A stretch of 64,000 bases of DNA from a bacterium. GTDB lineage: Bacteria > Gemmatimonadota > Gemmatimonadetes > Gemmatimonadales > Gemmatimonadaceae. Positions 7,971 through 16,272 of the stretch are shown piece after piece. The stretch is from the NCBI GenBank assembly GCA_027484025.1, contig JAIXTI010000081.1, forward strand, positions 124,001 to 188,000. The letters are read 5' to 3'. The notes below the pieces were generated by a model. That model saw only the letters and a program-made list of their open reading frames with translations, did not search any database and had not been told where the DNA came from. A program made the position numbers and the translations under genes. Every line of letters starts with the position of its first letter. The stretch's first letter is position 1.

Positions 7971-9143
7971 TTAGCGTCCGGCCTTGGCGTGCCAGGCGGC
8001 CAGCACCGCCTTTTCCTTATCGGGCGCAAGTCCAGCGCGCGCCTTTTCCTGCTCGGCCGCAGGACGCGTCTTGTACCAGTCGAGCGTACTCTTCGCCGTG
8101 TCGGCCAACGGACGGAACGTCAGCCCTGCGGCGTAGGCCTTCTGACAGTTCACCGCAGCAAATCCCGCCGTACGCCCCGTCGAGGGAACCCACACCGGCA
8201 TGTCGCTCCACGGACGCACCTGATTCGCGGCCAGAAAATCTGCCGGCACCCACGTGAAGCGTGCATCGCTCGTGGTCACAGCTTTGATGCCGTACAGCAT
8301 CTCCGCGATGTTCGTCGGTGTCTTGGGACCGGTCGCGTTGAAGGTCCCGATCGTGTGGTTCTCGCCGCACCGCACGATCCACTCGGCAAGGTCGTGCACA
8401 TCGATGTACTGCACCGGATCGGTCGGCGTACCCGGCGCGAGAATTTCGCCACCCTTGTCGATGCGGACGGGCCAGTAGCTGAAGCGATCACTCAAGTCGC
8501 CCGGACCCACAATGAGACCAGGACGAACGATCGTCACCTTGTCTTCGCCGAACTGCGCCTTCGCCTCGATTTCACTACGCACCTTGTTCGGCCCGTAGAA
8601 CTGCGCGTTGCGATCGAACGGCGCATCGATGTTCGTCGGTGTGTGCAACGGGCCGTTCTCGTCCATGCCGACGATGGAATTGTCGCTGAACACCGAGATC
8701 GTCGACACGAAGAGGTACTGCCCCACACGCCCCTTGAGCGCTTCACCGGCACCGCGCACCCACATGGGATTCGTGGTGGGGTTGTCGATCACGACATCCC
8801 ACGTGCCCTTCTTGAGCGCGTCGTGACCGGTGGGTTCATTCCGGTCGCCAAGGAGCCGCGGCACGTTGGGAAACAGCCCCGAATTCGTCTTGCCGCGATT
8901 GAAGAGCGTGAGCTTGTGCTTGCGCGCCAGCGCGTACTCCACCTGTTGCGGCCCGATGAATCCGGTGCCACCCAAAATGAGAATGCGCAGCGGCTTGGGC
9001 TGCGCATCTCCGGTTTCCGGGCGATACACGAGCGGGCGCACACCGTCGGCGGTGAACGCCCCGGCAGCACCGGGAAGTCCGACGGTCATGGCGCCGCCGA
9101 TGACCGCCGAGGTCTTGAGGAAGGTGCGACGATCCAGCGTCAT
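7971..9143 (-). CDS. NAD-dependent epimerase/dehydratase family protein with Tat signal
   Basis: Paralogue of the preceding epimerase with an N-terminal twin-arginine signal (DRRTFLKTSAVIGGAM) that would export the folded, cofactor-loaded protein. It has 390 residues. The Rossmann motif GGTGFIG is at about residues 58-64 and the active-site Tyr/Lys is YGPNK. An exported NAD(P)-binding oxidoreductase is unusual but seen in related phyla. The ATG overlaps the dipeptidase stop by 4 bp (ATGA). The reaction and substrate are not known. Confidence 0.88.
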   Translation of the reverse strand: MTLDRRTFLKTSAVIGGAMTVGLPGAAGAFTADGVRPLVYRPETGDAQPKPLRILILGGTGFIGPQQVEYALARKHKLTLFNRGKTNSGLFPNVPRLLGDRNEPTGHDALKKGTWDVVIDNPTTNPMWVRGAGEALKGRVGQYLFVSTISVFSDNSIVGMDENGPLHTPTNIDAPFDRNAQFYGPNKVRSEIEAKAQFGEDKVTIVRPGLIVGPGDLSDRFSYWPVRIDKGGEILAPGTPTDPVQYIDVHDLAEWIVRCGENHTIGTFNATGPKTPTNIAEMLYGIKAVTTSDARFTWVPADFLAANQVRPWSDMPVWVPSTGRTAGFAAVNCQKAYAAGLTFRPLADTAKSTLDWYKTRPAAEQEKARAGLAPDKEKAVLAAWHAKAGR

Positions 9144-10477
9144 GGGATGCGCTTGCGGTCGAGTTGTTCGATGGTCTTCGTCGACGCACTGCGCGTCTTC
9201 CGAAGTCGAGCAGACACCTGTTCGGCGCGCGTCAGCACGCGCAGCACGTTTTCACCAGCGAGCCCGCGGAGCTCCACATCCGTCCAGCCGCGCTTCACCA
9301 GCTCGGCGAGCAGATACGGATACTTTGAGACATCCTCGAGCCCTTCCACGGTTTCCGTGATGCCGTCATAATCGCCGCCCATGCCCACGTGTTCCGCGCC
9401 GGCGACCTGCTTGATGTGGTCCAGATGGTCGGCGACATCCGCAATCGTGGCGACGGGCGTCGGATGGGTCTCCCGCCAAGCCGCGACGGCCTTGAACTGC
9501 GCGTCGTTGTCTTTCGGAAAACGCTTGGTCACCGAGTCGACCACCGCGTTCTGTGCCGCACTGTGATCGGCCACCTTCTGCGACACGAAGCCCGGCACGA
9601 ACGTCACCATCACCACACCACCGTTCTTCGGCAATCTGGCGAGAATGGAGTCGGGCACGTTGCGCGGCACATTCGTGAGCGCGCGCGCACTCGAGTGCGA
9701 AAAGATCACCGGCGCTTCGGTCGTATTGAGCGCATCGCTCATGACCGCCGGCGACACATGCGACAGATCGACGAGCATGCCCAGCCGGTTCATCTCGCGC
9801 ACGACTTCCTTGCCGAACGGCGTGAGTCCGCCGTGCGTCGGCTTGTCGTTGGCGGCATCGGCCCAGTCGAGCGTGACGTTGTGCGTGAGCGTCATGTAGC
9901 GCGCGCCAAGATCGTAGTACGCGCGCAGTGCGCCGAGCGAGTTTTCGATGGCGTGGCCGCCTTCCATGCCCAGCAGCGAGCCGATCTTGCCGACCGCGTA
10001 CGCCTTGCGCACATCGGCCGCGGTGAAGGCCGGCTGAAAGACATCGGGATACTTGGCGATGACACGCTTGGCGATGTCGATCTGTTCGAGCTGCACGCGC
10101 GCGTAGCCGCTATCGCGAATTTCGCCCGGGATGTACACCGACCAGAACTGCCCGCCCACCTGACCGCGCCGGAGCCGCGCAATGTCGGTCATGCCGCGCG
10201 TCGTGCGCCGGAGGTTATACGCCTCGACGTCGCGCGGCGTTTCCTTTTCTTCGCGCAGCGCCCACGGCAGATCGTTGTGGCCGTCGACCAGCGGCGACAA
10301 GCGTAGCAGCCGTCGCACGTACGCGAGGCGCACCTCGAGCGAGGCATCGCGGAGTGACTGCGTGCGTGCCGCGGCGGCGGGCTTGCGGGGCGGGGTTTGC
10401 TGCGCGAGCGCAGGGGACGCGAACGCGAGGGCGGCGATCACGCCAACCCGACGCAGCCGCGAAGGAGTCGTCAGCAT
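9140..10477 (-). CDS. M19 membrane (renal-type) dipeptidase, secreted
   Basis: Zinc dipeptidase of peptidase family M19, 445 residues with an N-terminal signal peptide (hydrophobic core ending in ASPALAQ). Metal-binding motifs are visible in order: DGHNDLPW near the N-terminus, the bridging glutamate in GMEGGHAI, HVSP and HSSARA in the middle, and GMGGDYDG near the C-terminus. Hydrolysis of dipeptides, probably including D-amino-acid forms, is typical. The ATG at 10477 is chosen because it overlaps the upstream esterase stop and begins the signal peptide; an upstream in-frame start would add a non-signal extension. Confidence 0.93.
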   Translation of the reverse strand: MLTTPSRLRRVGVIAALAFASPALAQQTPPRKPAAAARTQSLRDASLEVRLAYVRRLLRLSPLVDGHNDLPWALREEKETPRDVEAYNLRRTTRGMTDIARLRRGQVGGQFWSVYIPGEIRDSGYARVQLEQIDIAKRVIAKYPDVFQPAFTAADVRKAYAVGKIGSLLGMEGGHAIENSLGALRAYYDLGARYMTLTHNVTLDWADAANDKPTHGGLTPFGKEVVREMNRLGMLVDLSHVSPAVMSDALNTTEAPVIFSHSSARALTNVPRNVPDSILARLPKNGGVVMVTFVPGFVSQKVADHSAAQNAVVDSVTKRFPKDNDAQFKAVAAWRETHPTPVATIADVADHLDHIKQVAGAEHVGMGGDYDGITETVEGLEDVSKYPYLLAELVKRGWTDVELRGLAGENVLRVLTRAEQVSARLRKTRSASTKTIEQLDRKRIP

Positions 10478-11235
10478 CCCAGCCGCTCCAGGTAATGCGG
10501 CAGCATCTTCCGCCACCACGGCCAGTCATGATTCACGTCGTGCCCCCACAGATCGAAAATGTGGCCGATACCCTTTCGATCGAGCAGGTTGTGGAAGTCG
10601 CGCGCATAATCGGGGCGCTCGTACGCGCCCTGCCCGCTCACGATGGCAATCCGCGAGTGATGCCGCAGCTGATCGAGCGCCCACCCCTCGGTGTTCGCCA
10701 CGTACCACATGGGATTGTTGAAGTAGCAGTTGTCGTCGCTGTAGCCCTTGAAGTAGCTGTTCGACAGGTCGAAGAAGCCACTCATACCGACAACGCCACC
10801 GAAGAGATCGGGACGGCGGAAAAACGCGTTGGCGGCGTGAAAGCAGCCGAAGCTGGCGCCGGTGGTGATGGCGCGTGCGCCACCATCGCCGCAAATGTGC
10901 CGGATGAACGGCACCACTTCGTCTTCGACGTAGCGCGAGTACAGTGCCTGTCGTCGGGCGCTCTCCTTGACGGGCAAACCGCGATCCATCCACGCCAGCC
11001 GGTTGATGCTGTCGATGGAGAAGACGCGGATGCGCCCCTGCTGCAGCAACGGCTCGATGGCTTTCACCAGCCAGAACCGTTCGTTTTCGAGGAAGTCGGC
11101 GGCGGCCGTAGGAAAGAGCAGGACGGGCTGGCCGCGCCAGCCGTAGCTCACGATGGGCATCTCGAGACCGAGTGCCGGGCTGCGCCAGCGATCAATGCGC
11201 TTGGGCAGAGACGGATCGACAAACTGAGGGGACAT
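10471..11235 (-). CDS. Alpha/beta-hydrolase esterase (esterase-D-like)
   Basis: Predicted cytoplasmic serine esterase of 254 residues. The nucleophile elbow is GASFGC (about residues 140-145), and the distal HDVNHDWPWW supplies the likely catalytic histidine. No signal peptide is visible. It is the first gene of the minus-strand operon that continues with the dipeptidase, two epimerases and the carrier. The natural substrate is unknown. Confidence 0.85.
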   Translation of the reverse strand: MSPQFVDPSLPKRIDRWRSPALGLEMPIVSYGWRGQPVLLFPTAAADFLENERFWLVKAIEPLLQQGRIRVFSIDSINRLAWMDRGLPVKESARRQALYSRYVEDEVVPFIRHICGDGGARAITTGASFGCFHAANAFFRRPDLFGGVVGMSGFFDLSNSYFKGYSDDNCYFNNPMWYVANTEGWALDQLRHHSRIAIVSGQGAYERPDYARDFHNLLDRKGIGHIFDLWGHDVNHDWPWWRKMLPHYLERLGC

Positions 11236-11447
11236 GCCCTAAGCTGGCCGTCCGACGCGTCCGCGGCCAGTGCATTCCCACGATCCGTCGACTGGCCAGC
11301 CGTCGGCCCATGCGGGCTGTGCTCACGGAACCGTTGCGGGGCGGTGACCAAACGGTCGCGTGGTCGCCGTCAAGCCGTCACCGACCACGGCTTCTGTCAT
11401 ACGAGGGTCACCGATCCCGGACCCGACACTTCCCACGTGGAGGACGT

Positions 11448-12335
11448 ATGCTTGCCAGATCGTTCGATGATTATCGCCCGCCGCAGCAACGTACCGCTCC
11501 CGACAGCGCAAAAGAGCACGCCGGCACCTCGGCGGTGCACGGTGACGTATTCCCGCATCATGCCGACGGCATTCCGCCCGGTACGCTGCTCAGCGGCGCG
11601 TACGAGCTCCGGTTTGCCTGGACGCGCGCCGAACTGCACGCGGTACAGGCCCTTCGCTATCGGGTCTTCGCGGAAGAACGTGGGGGGCAGCCTGCATCTT
11701 CGTCAGCTCCTCTCCGTGACGAAGATGCGCGCGACCCGTGGTTCCACCACCTCATGATCGTGGAAAGAGCGAGTGGCGCGGTGGTCGGCACGTACCGGGT
11801 GCAGTCGGCGGTCATGGCGGCGACCCGATTCGGCTTCTACAGCGCCACCATGTTCGAGATCGGCGCCATCCCGGCCGCCGTGCTCGGCGACGCCGTCGAG
11901 GCCGGCCGGGCGTGCGTCGACGCGGCGCACCGCTGCGGCGCCGTGCTTCGCCTGCTGTGGCGCGGTATCGCCCGCTATCTCCAGTGGAACAGCAAGCGCT
12001 ATCTCTTCGGCTGCTGCTCCCTCTCCGGCGTCGACCCGCAGCAGGCCGTCGACAGTTGGCGCGCGCTGCACGCCCGTAACCTGCTGCATGATCGCATCCT
12101 GGTCCGTCCGCGTGTACATGGGCGGGTACTGGCCGATGACGGTCGCAATCGTCCGCTCAGCTCGTCCCAGGCCCTCACGTACCGCCTCCCGCCGCTCTTC
12201 GAGGGATACCTCTCGCTTGGCGCCCGGGTCTGTGGCGCCCCGGCGTTCGATCACGAGTTCGGCAGCACCGACTACCTCGTGTTGCTCGACACGCTGGCGA
12301 TGGACCCACGGGTGCATCGCTCGTTGTTCAAGTGA
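11448..12335 (+). CDS. olsB: OlsB-like GNAT N-acyltransferase (ornithine lipid synthesis)
   Basis: First step of ornithine-lipid synthesis in this family is N-acylation of ornithine with a 3-hydroxyacyl-ACP. The 295-residue protein contains RYRVFAEE, VVGTYRVQ, FEIGAIP, EAGRACV and a LLWRGIARYL segment, the usual OlsB landmarks. The ATG at 11448 has a GGAGG Shine-Dalgarno 4 bp upstream; the open frame further 5' has no such support. The stop overlaps the GTG of the acyltransferase gene that follows (GTGA), matching an olsB-olsA pair. Some OlsB homologues use other amino acids, so ornithine is an inference. Confidence 0.85.
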   Translation: MLARSFDDYRPPQQRTAPDSAKEHAGTSAVHGDVFPHHADGIPPGTLLSGAYELRFAWTRAELHAVQALRYRVFAEERGGQPASSSAPLRDEDARDPWFHHLMIVERASGAVVGTYRVQSAVMAATRFGFYSATMFEIGAIPAAVLGDAVEAGRACVDAAHRCGAVLRLLWRGIARYLQWNSKRYLFGCCSLSGVDPQQAVDSWRALHARNLLHDRILVRPRVHGRVLADDGRNRPLSSSQALTYRLPPLFEGYLSLGARVCGAPAFDHEFGSTDYLVLLDTLAMDPRVHRSLFK

Positions 12336-13054
12336 ATGCACCGACGGTGGTACGCCGTCCGCGTCGCCTCCTGCCGCAACTGCTGCGCGTCGGAAGCCGC
12401 AGCATCTTCGGCACGCTCGGCATCCGGCTCCGCGTCCGGGGGGCGATTCCGCGCGAACCGGCGCTCCTGGTGGCCAACCATCTTTCGTGGACCGATATCG
12501 TCGCGGTCCTCGCAACCCACGAGTGCACCTTCGTGGCCAAACGTGAGGTCCGTCGCTGGCCCGTGGTTGGGTGGCTTGCCACGCGTCTCGGCGTGATCTG
12601 GACCGACCGCACGAAAAGCCGGAGCATGCTGCGGACCATTGCCGATATCGAGTCGACCCTGCGCGCCGGCACCTCGGTGTTGATGTTCGCCGAAGGCACG
12701 ACGGGCGACGGAGCGCAGCTCCTCCCCTTCAAGTCATCGCTGATCGAGGCGGCGTGTCGCGCCGGCGCCCCTGTCGTCCCGCTGGCCATTACGGCAACGG
12801 CGCTACCGCCGGTCGATGCGTTGTGCTGGGTTGGCGATGAAACGCTGCTTCAGAGCATTCCGCGTGTGCAACGCCTCTCGATGCCGGAGGTGCAGTTGCA
12901 CGCGGCCCCGCCAATTGCTCCGATACCCTGCCGCAAAGTACTCACGCAGATGGCGCGTGAAGCGGTGGCGCGACGCACGCGCGGCGGTGCCATCCGGGCT
13001 CGTGACCGAGCACGTTCCGACGCGGCGGTGAAGGTCAGCGCAGCGCTTTCGTGA
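12332..13054 (+). CDS. olsA: OlsA-like PlsC-family O-acyltransferase
   Basis: Lysophospholipid-type acyltransferase of 240 residues. It has the catalytic HX4D box NHLSWTD (residues about 50-56), the FAEGTT substrate motif (about 119-124) and a conserved basic C-terminus. Next to olsB it is expected to acylate lyso-ornithine lipid to ornithine lipid, although many PlsC proteins also make phosphatidic acid. The GTG start overlaps the olsB stop (GTGA), and the 3' end overlaps the convergent GNAT gene by 20 bp. Confidence 0.85.
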   Translation: MNAPTVVRRPRRLLPQLLRVGSRSIFGTLGIRLRVRGAIPREPALLVANHLSWTDIVAVLATHECTFVAKREVRRWPVVGWLATRLGVIWTDRTKSRSMLRTIADIESTLRAGTSVLMFAEGTTGDGAQLLPFKSSLIEAACRAGAPVVPLAITATALPPVDALCWVGDETLLQSIPRVQRLSMPEVQLHAAPPIAPIPCRKVLTQMAREAVARRTRGGAIRARDRARSDAAVKVSAALS

Positions 13055-13592
13055 AGCAGAACTTCCGGCCGATGGAGAGCTCGGAGCGCGAAATCGTGCG
13101 ATAGCGCGCGATCTTTTCCGGATAGATCTCGATGCTGGTGAGCGTGTAGCCCATGCGCAGGAACAGTGCTTCGGCCAGCGAAATGGCGAACAGCTCGTTG
13201 TGCCCCCGCTCGCGGGCCAGATGCTCCGCGGCCGTAATGAGACACTGCCCCAGCCCTTTGCCGTGCTGATCGGGGGCCACGGCGAGCGACACGATTTCCA
13301 CCAGTGACGGCGTGTACTCGTCGAGGGCGACCTGGCCGAGAATACGTCCGTCCTCGCCGCGGATGACCTGATAGTCCTGCAGGTGCGAGGTGACGAACGC
13401 GTCGCTGCGACGGAGCGTGAGGCCGTCGGGCGCGAACAGATTGTTCAACGCCACGATCGCGGGGATGTCCCGCTCCTCGGCGTGGTGCACCACGACGTCC
13501 CCGACACGGAAGGCCGGGGGCGTGCGCGGTGGTACGGGGACCTCCCGTTCCAGGACGGCGCCCACCGGTTCGGAAAAGGGCGCTGAGCTCAA
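13035..13592 (-). CDS. GNAT acetyltransferase, ArgA/N-acetylglutamate-synthase-like
   Basis: GNAT-fold acetyltransferase of 185 residues. The acetyl-CoA loop region includes LAVAPDQHGKGLGQCLI (about residues 107-123) and is followed by the FLRMGYT strand typical of NAGS-like GNATs. It starts with TTG overlapping the DUF411 gene stop (TTGA), so it is translationally coupled to that gene. The 3' end runs 20 bp into the convergent olsA. It may act in arginine synthesis or on another amine; context does not decide. Confidence 0.85.
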   Translation of the reverse strand: MSSAPFSEPVGAVLEREVPVPPRTPPAFRVGDVVVHHAEERDIPAIVALNNLFAPDGLTLRRSDAFVTSHLQDYQVIRGEDGRILGQVALDEYTPSLVEIVSLAVAPDQHGKGLGQCLITAAEHLARERGHNELFAISLAEALFLRMGYTLTSIEIYPEKIARYRTISRSELSIGRKFCFTKALR

Positions 13593-14086
13593 CGCGAGGC
13601 GAACACCCGGGTTTTCCCGGCCTTGTCGAACAGGAGGATGTCGTATGCATCCTTTTGGCCGCCCTGCTCCATCCCAGGGGAGCCGATGGGCATACCCGGG
13701 ACCGCCAGACCGCGCCCCACCGGCTGCTCCTTGAGCAGCTTCACAATGAGGTCGGCCGGCACATGCCCTTCAATGGTATAGCTCCCAACGCGGGCCGTGT
13801 GGCAGGAGCTGAGTCCTGAAGGGACGCCGAAAGACGCCTTCACGCTGTCCATGTCGGCGGTGTCGCGCACGGTGACGACAAAACCGGCCTTCTTCACGTG
13901 GGCCACCCACTGCTCGCAGCACCCGCAGTTGGGGTCCTTATAGACGGTCATGGCGCGGACGGGGGCCTGCGCTGGCAACCGCGGGGCGACGACGAGACCG
14001 CCCACGACGAGGGCCGCTGCCTGCAGGAAGCCGCGACGGGATGTCGACGCCGCGCTAGCCAGGGAATCGGACGATGAGATGGACAT
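13589..14086 (-). CDS. DUF411 metal-binding protein, Tat-exported
   Basis: Small exported protein of 165 residues. The N-terminus carries a twin-arginine signal (STSRRGFLQAAALVVGG). The mature part begins with a thioredoxin-like strand and the NCGCCEQW cysteine motif, followed by SCHTA, EGHVPA and GRGLAVPGMPIGSPGME, the set that defines DUF411. Relatives are found near copper-resistance genes and are thought to bind copper; the cbb3 oxidase and copper-ATPase genes lie about 2 kb away but in a separate operon. The ATG at 14086 begins the signal sequence directly. Confidence 0.9.
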   Translation of the reverse strand: MSISSSDSLASAASTSRRGFLQAAALVVGGLVVAPRLPAQAPVRAMTVYKDPNCGCCEQWVAHVKKAGFVVTVRDTADMDSVKASFGVPSGLSSCHTARVGSYTIEGHVPADLIVKLLKEQPVGRGLAVPGMPIGSPGMEQGGQKDAYDILLFDKAGKTRVFASR

Positions 14087-14126
14087 GTCGGAAGTATAGC
14101 AAAAACCAGCGGACTTGGTTCCGTCG

Positions 14127-14146
14127 CTAGGACCAAAGGGTCCTAG
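14127..14146. promoter_or_regulatory. Perfect inverted repeat in a divergent intergenic region
   Basis: CTAGGACC-AAAG-GGTCCTAG, an uninterrupted 8-bp palindrome with a 4-bp centre, lies in the 222-bp gap between the DUF411 gene (minus) and the chemoreceptor gene (plus). It is 40 bp upstream of the DUF411 start. It could be an operator or a small hairpin; the plus-strand side is followed by TTTC, which is weak for a terminator. Confidence 0.45.
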
Positions 14147-14308
14147 TTTCGATTCAAGTCGGCGACGGAGATCCCGATACTTCGAAGCAGGACATTTCGA
14201 GCTCCGCCCTCCAGCGAACCGTCGCGGAGCGGCGCGGAGCGCGTCGACGACGTCGTTAACGGAAATGTTGTGTACAGGAGCAATGCTCCTTCTGTCCGTC
14301 ATCCTTCC

Positions 14309-16060
14309 ATGGCTTTCCCGCAGACGATGCTCGGTCGCAGCCGTTATGACGCCGACCGCGTTCTTGGCATTACGCTCCTGTTCCACTTTCCGGTGGCCGC
14401 CATCCTTGGGTGGGTCTACAACGCCTGGACGCCGGCGCTGGTCGTGGGCGCACCGTTGGCGGTAGTGAGCTTCTGGCTCTCCCGGGCGCGCGCCGGCGAA
14501 GCATCGACGCGCTTTTTGCTCGCCATCGCGTTCATGGCTTTTTCCGCGCTGTTCATTCATCAGGCCAAGGGTCTGATCGAAATGCACTTCCACATCTTCG
14601 CGTCGCTCGCGTTTCTGCTGGCGTATCGCGATTGGCGTGTGCCGGTGGCAGCCGCCGGGTTCATTGCCGTGCACCATGTGGGCTTCCATATCCTGCAGGG
14701 GATGGGCGCTGGCGTGTACGTGCTCAATCACAACAATGGTGGGCACCTTATTGTGCTGGTGCACGCACTCTACGTCGTGTTCGAGACCAGTGTGCTGGTC
14801 TACATGTCGATTGCGCTCGCGAAAGAGGCCAACACCACACAAACGGTCTTCGAGTCGCTCGAAGCCGTCGGTGATGGCCGGCTCGATGTCGTTCCGGCTG
14901 GAGACGGAGTCGCGGCCGCGGTCCGTCGGGTCATTTCCGGCCTTGAAGCGCTCGATCGTCACGCCGCAGAACTTGGGGACGCCGTCGCCGAAAAGCGCGC
15001 CATGCGCATTACGGACGCGGGGCTCAAGGGCTCCTTTGCCGCCGTCTCCGATCGTATGGTGGAAGGCGGACGTCTTGTTGAAGAGCTGCGCATGAAGAAC
15101 GACGCCTCGCAGCGAAACACCACCGAGTTTTTGTCGTCGCTGACGCCGGTGATCACGGCCATGCGTGACGGTGACCTCACCAAGTCGGTCGCCACGGGCT
15201 TTGGTGATGTGTACGACGAGACCGCGGAGAACCTCAACAGCGCTCTGGCTCAGCTGCGCGACGCGATCGGTGAGCTCAACGCCTCGTCGCAACAGATCGA
15301 CGGCGCGTCTACCGAAATCGCCAACGGCTCGGATGCACTCGCCCAGTCCACATCGGCGCAGGCCGCAACACTCGAAGAGATCACGGCCAGCGTGACCGAA
15401 CTGGCCAGCCTCGGACACGCGACGACGGCCAATGTCCTCGAAGCACGCCGGACGACGGCCGTGGCCTCGGAGTCGGCGACGGTCGGCGTCAACAACGTCG
15501 AGCGGCTCATGGTGGCGATGGACGGGACGCGCGATGCGGCCCGTGAAACGGCCAAGATCGTCCGCACCATCGACGAAATCGCCTTCCAGACCAATCTGCT
15601 GGCGCTCAACGCCTCCGTCGAAGCGGCGCGCGCCGGCGATGCCGGCCGTGGCTTCGCGGTCGTCGCCGACGAAGTGCGGGCACTGGCCATGCGCTGCGCC
15701 GAGGCGGCACGCACCACCGCACAGCTCATCGAGCAGGCGGTCCAGCGTGTCGAAGGCGGCGTCACCATTTCCCAGGAAGTGGGGGTGCAGCTCAAGGACG
15801 TGTCGCAGCGGATCAGCTCGGTCCATGCGGTCATGGAGCAGATTGGCCAGGCGGCGGACAGCCAGCAGCAGGGGGTGGCGCAAATCCGCGAAGCGATCTC
15901 GGATCTGAACGGCACCGTGCAGCAGGCCGCTGCCAACGCCGAAGAATCGGCCAGCGCGGCGCAGGAGCTCACGGCGCAGGCGCGGGCCCAGCGCGCCCAG
16001 GCGGAGCGCTTCAAGACCGAGGAAACCACGCAGCGCCAGCGGATCAAGCGCGCGGCGTAA
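14309..16060 (+). CDS. Methyl-accepting chemotaxis protein with polytopic N-terminal sensor
   Basis: Chemoreceptor of about 583 residues. The first ~180 residues form five or six membrane helices instead of a periplasmic sensor and are rich in histidine (EMHFHIFASLAF, AVHHVGFHILQG, LNHNNGGHLIVLVHA). A HAMP-like linker region follows. The cytoplasmic signalling tip is IDEIAFQTNLLALNASVEAA with AGDAGRGFAVVADEVRALA, the CheA/CheW contact region. The C-terminus is Ala/Gln-rich, consistent with methylation helices. Two starts are possible: ATG 14309 or GTG 14270 (13 extra codons); neither has a strong Shine-Dalgarno. A perfect terminator hairpin follows. Confidence 0.9.
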   Translation: MAFPQTMLGRSRYDADRVLGITLLFHFPVAAILGWVYNAWTPALVVGAPLAVVSFWLSRARAGEASTRFLLAIAFMAFSALFIHQAKGLIEMHFHIFASLAFLLAYRDWRVPVAAAGFIAVHHVGFHILQGMGAGVYVLNHNNGGHLIVLVHALYVVFETSVLVYMSIALAKEANTTQTVFESLEAVGDGRLDVVPAGDGVAAAVRRVISGLEALDRHAAELGDAVAEKRAMRITDAGLKGSFAAVSDRMVEGGRLVEELRMKNDASQRNTTEFLSSLTPVITAMRDGDLTKSVATGFGDVYDETAENLNSALAQLRDAIGELNASSQQIDGASTEIANGSDALAQSTSAQAATLEEITASVTELASLGHATTANVLEARRTTAVASESATVGVNNVERLMVAMDGTRDAARETAKIVRTIDEIAFQTNLLALNASVEAARAGDAGRGFAVVADEVRALAMRCAEAARTTAQLIEQAVQRVEGGVTISQEVGVQLKDVSQRISSVHAVMEQIGQAADSQQQGVAQIREAISDLNGTVQQAAANAEESASAAQELTAQARAQRAQAERFKTEETTQRQRIKRAA

Positions 16061-16090
16061 CGCTCGGCAGTTCCAATAGAAGGGACCCAG

Positions 16091-16124
16091 ACGGGCCTCG
16101 GCATCCACTGCCGAGGCCCGTTTT
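16091..16124 (+). terminator. Intrinsic terminator after the chemoreceptor gene
   Basis: A perfect 13-bp stem (16091-16103 with 16109-16121; arms ACGGGCCTCGGCA / TGCCGAGGCCCGT) and a 5-nt loop are followed by TTTT. It starts 31 bp after the stop codon and separates the chemoreceptor gene from the cbb3 operon. Confidence 0.88.
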
Positions 16125-16272
16125 GGCGCTCGCGAGGTCCGTTTTCTTCAATCGCACCGCTTTATCGGGTTTTCCCCGACGAATTCCCATCGCCCTCCTG
16201 ACGGAGTGGAGTGCAATCGGAGCCTAGACTCTCCTTCGCACTCCCAAATCCCACACTCCCAGAGGGAATTCG

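Noticed and set aside
11172-11447. N-terminal extension of the OlsB gene
   Set aside because: No ribosome-binding site and low-complexity Arg-rich translation; the ATG at 11448 has a GGAGG site and begins the usual protein.
13589-16108. 839-codon minus-strand frame covering the chemoreceptor and joining DUF411
   Set aside because: The DUF411 protein starts at 14086 with a Tat signal; the rest is antisense to a clear chemoreceptor, so no fusion is real.
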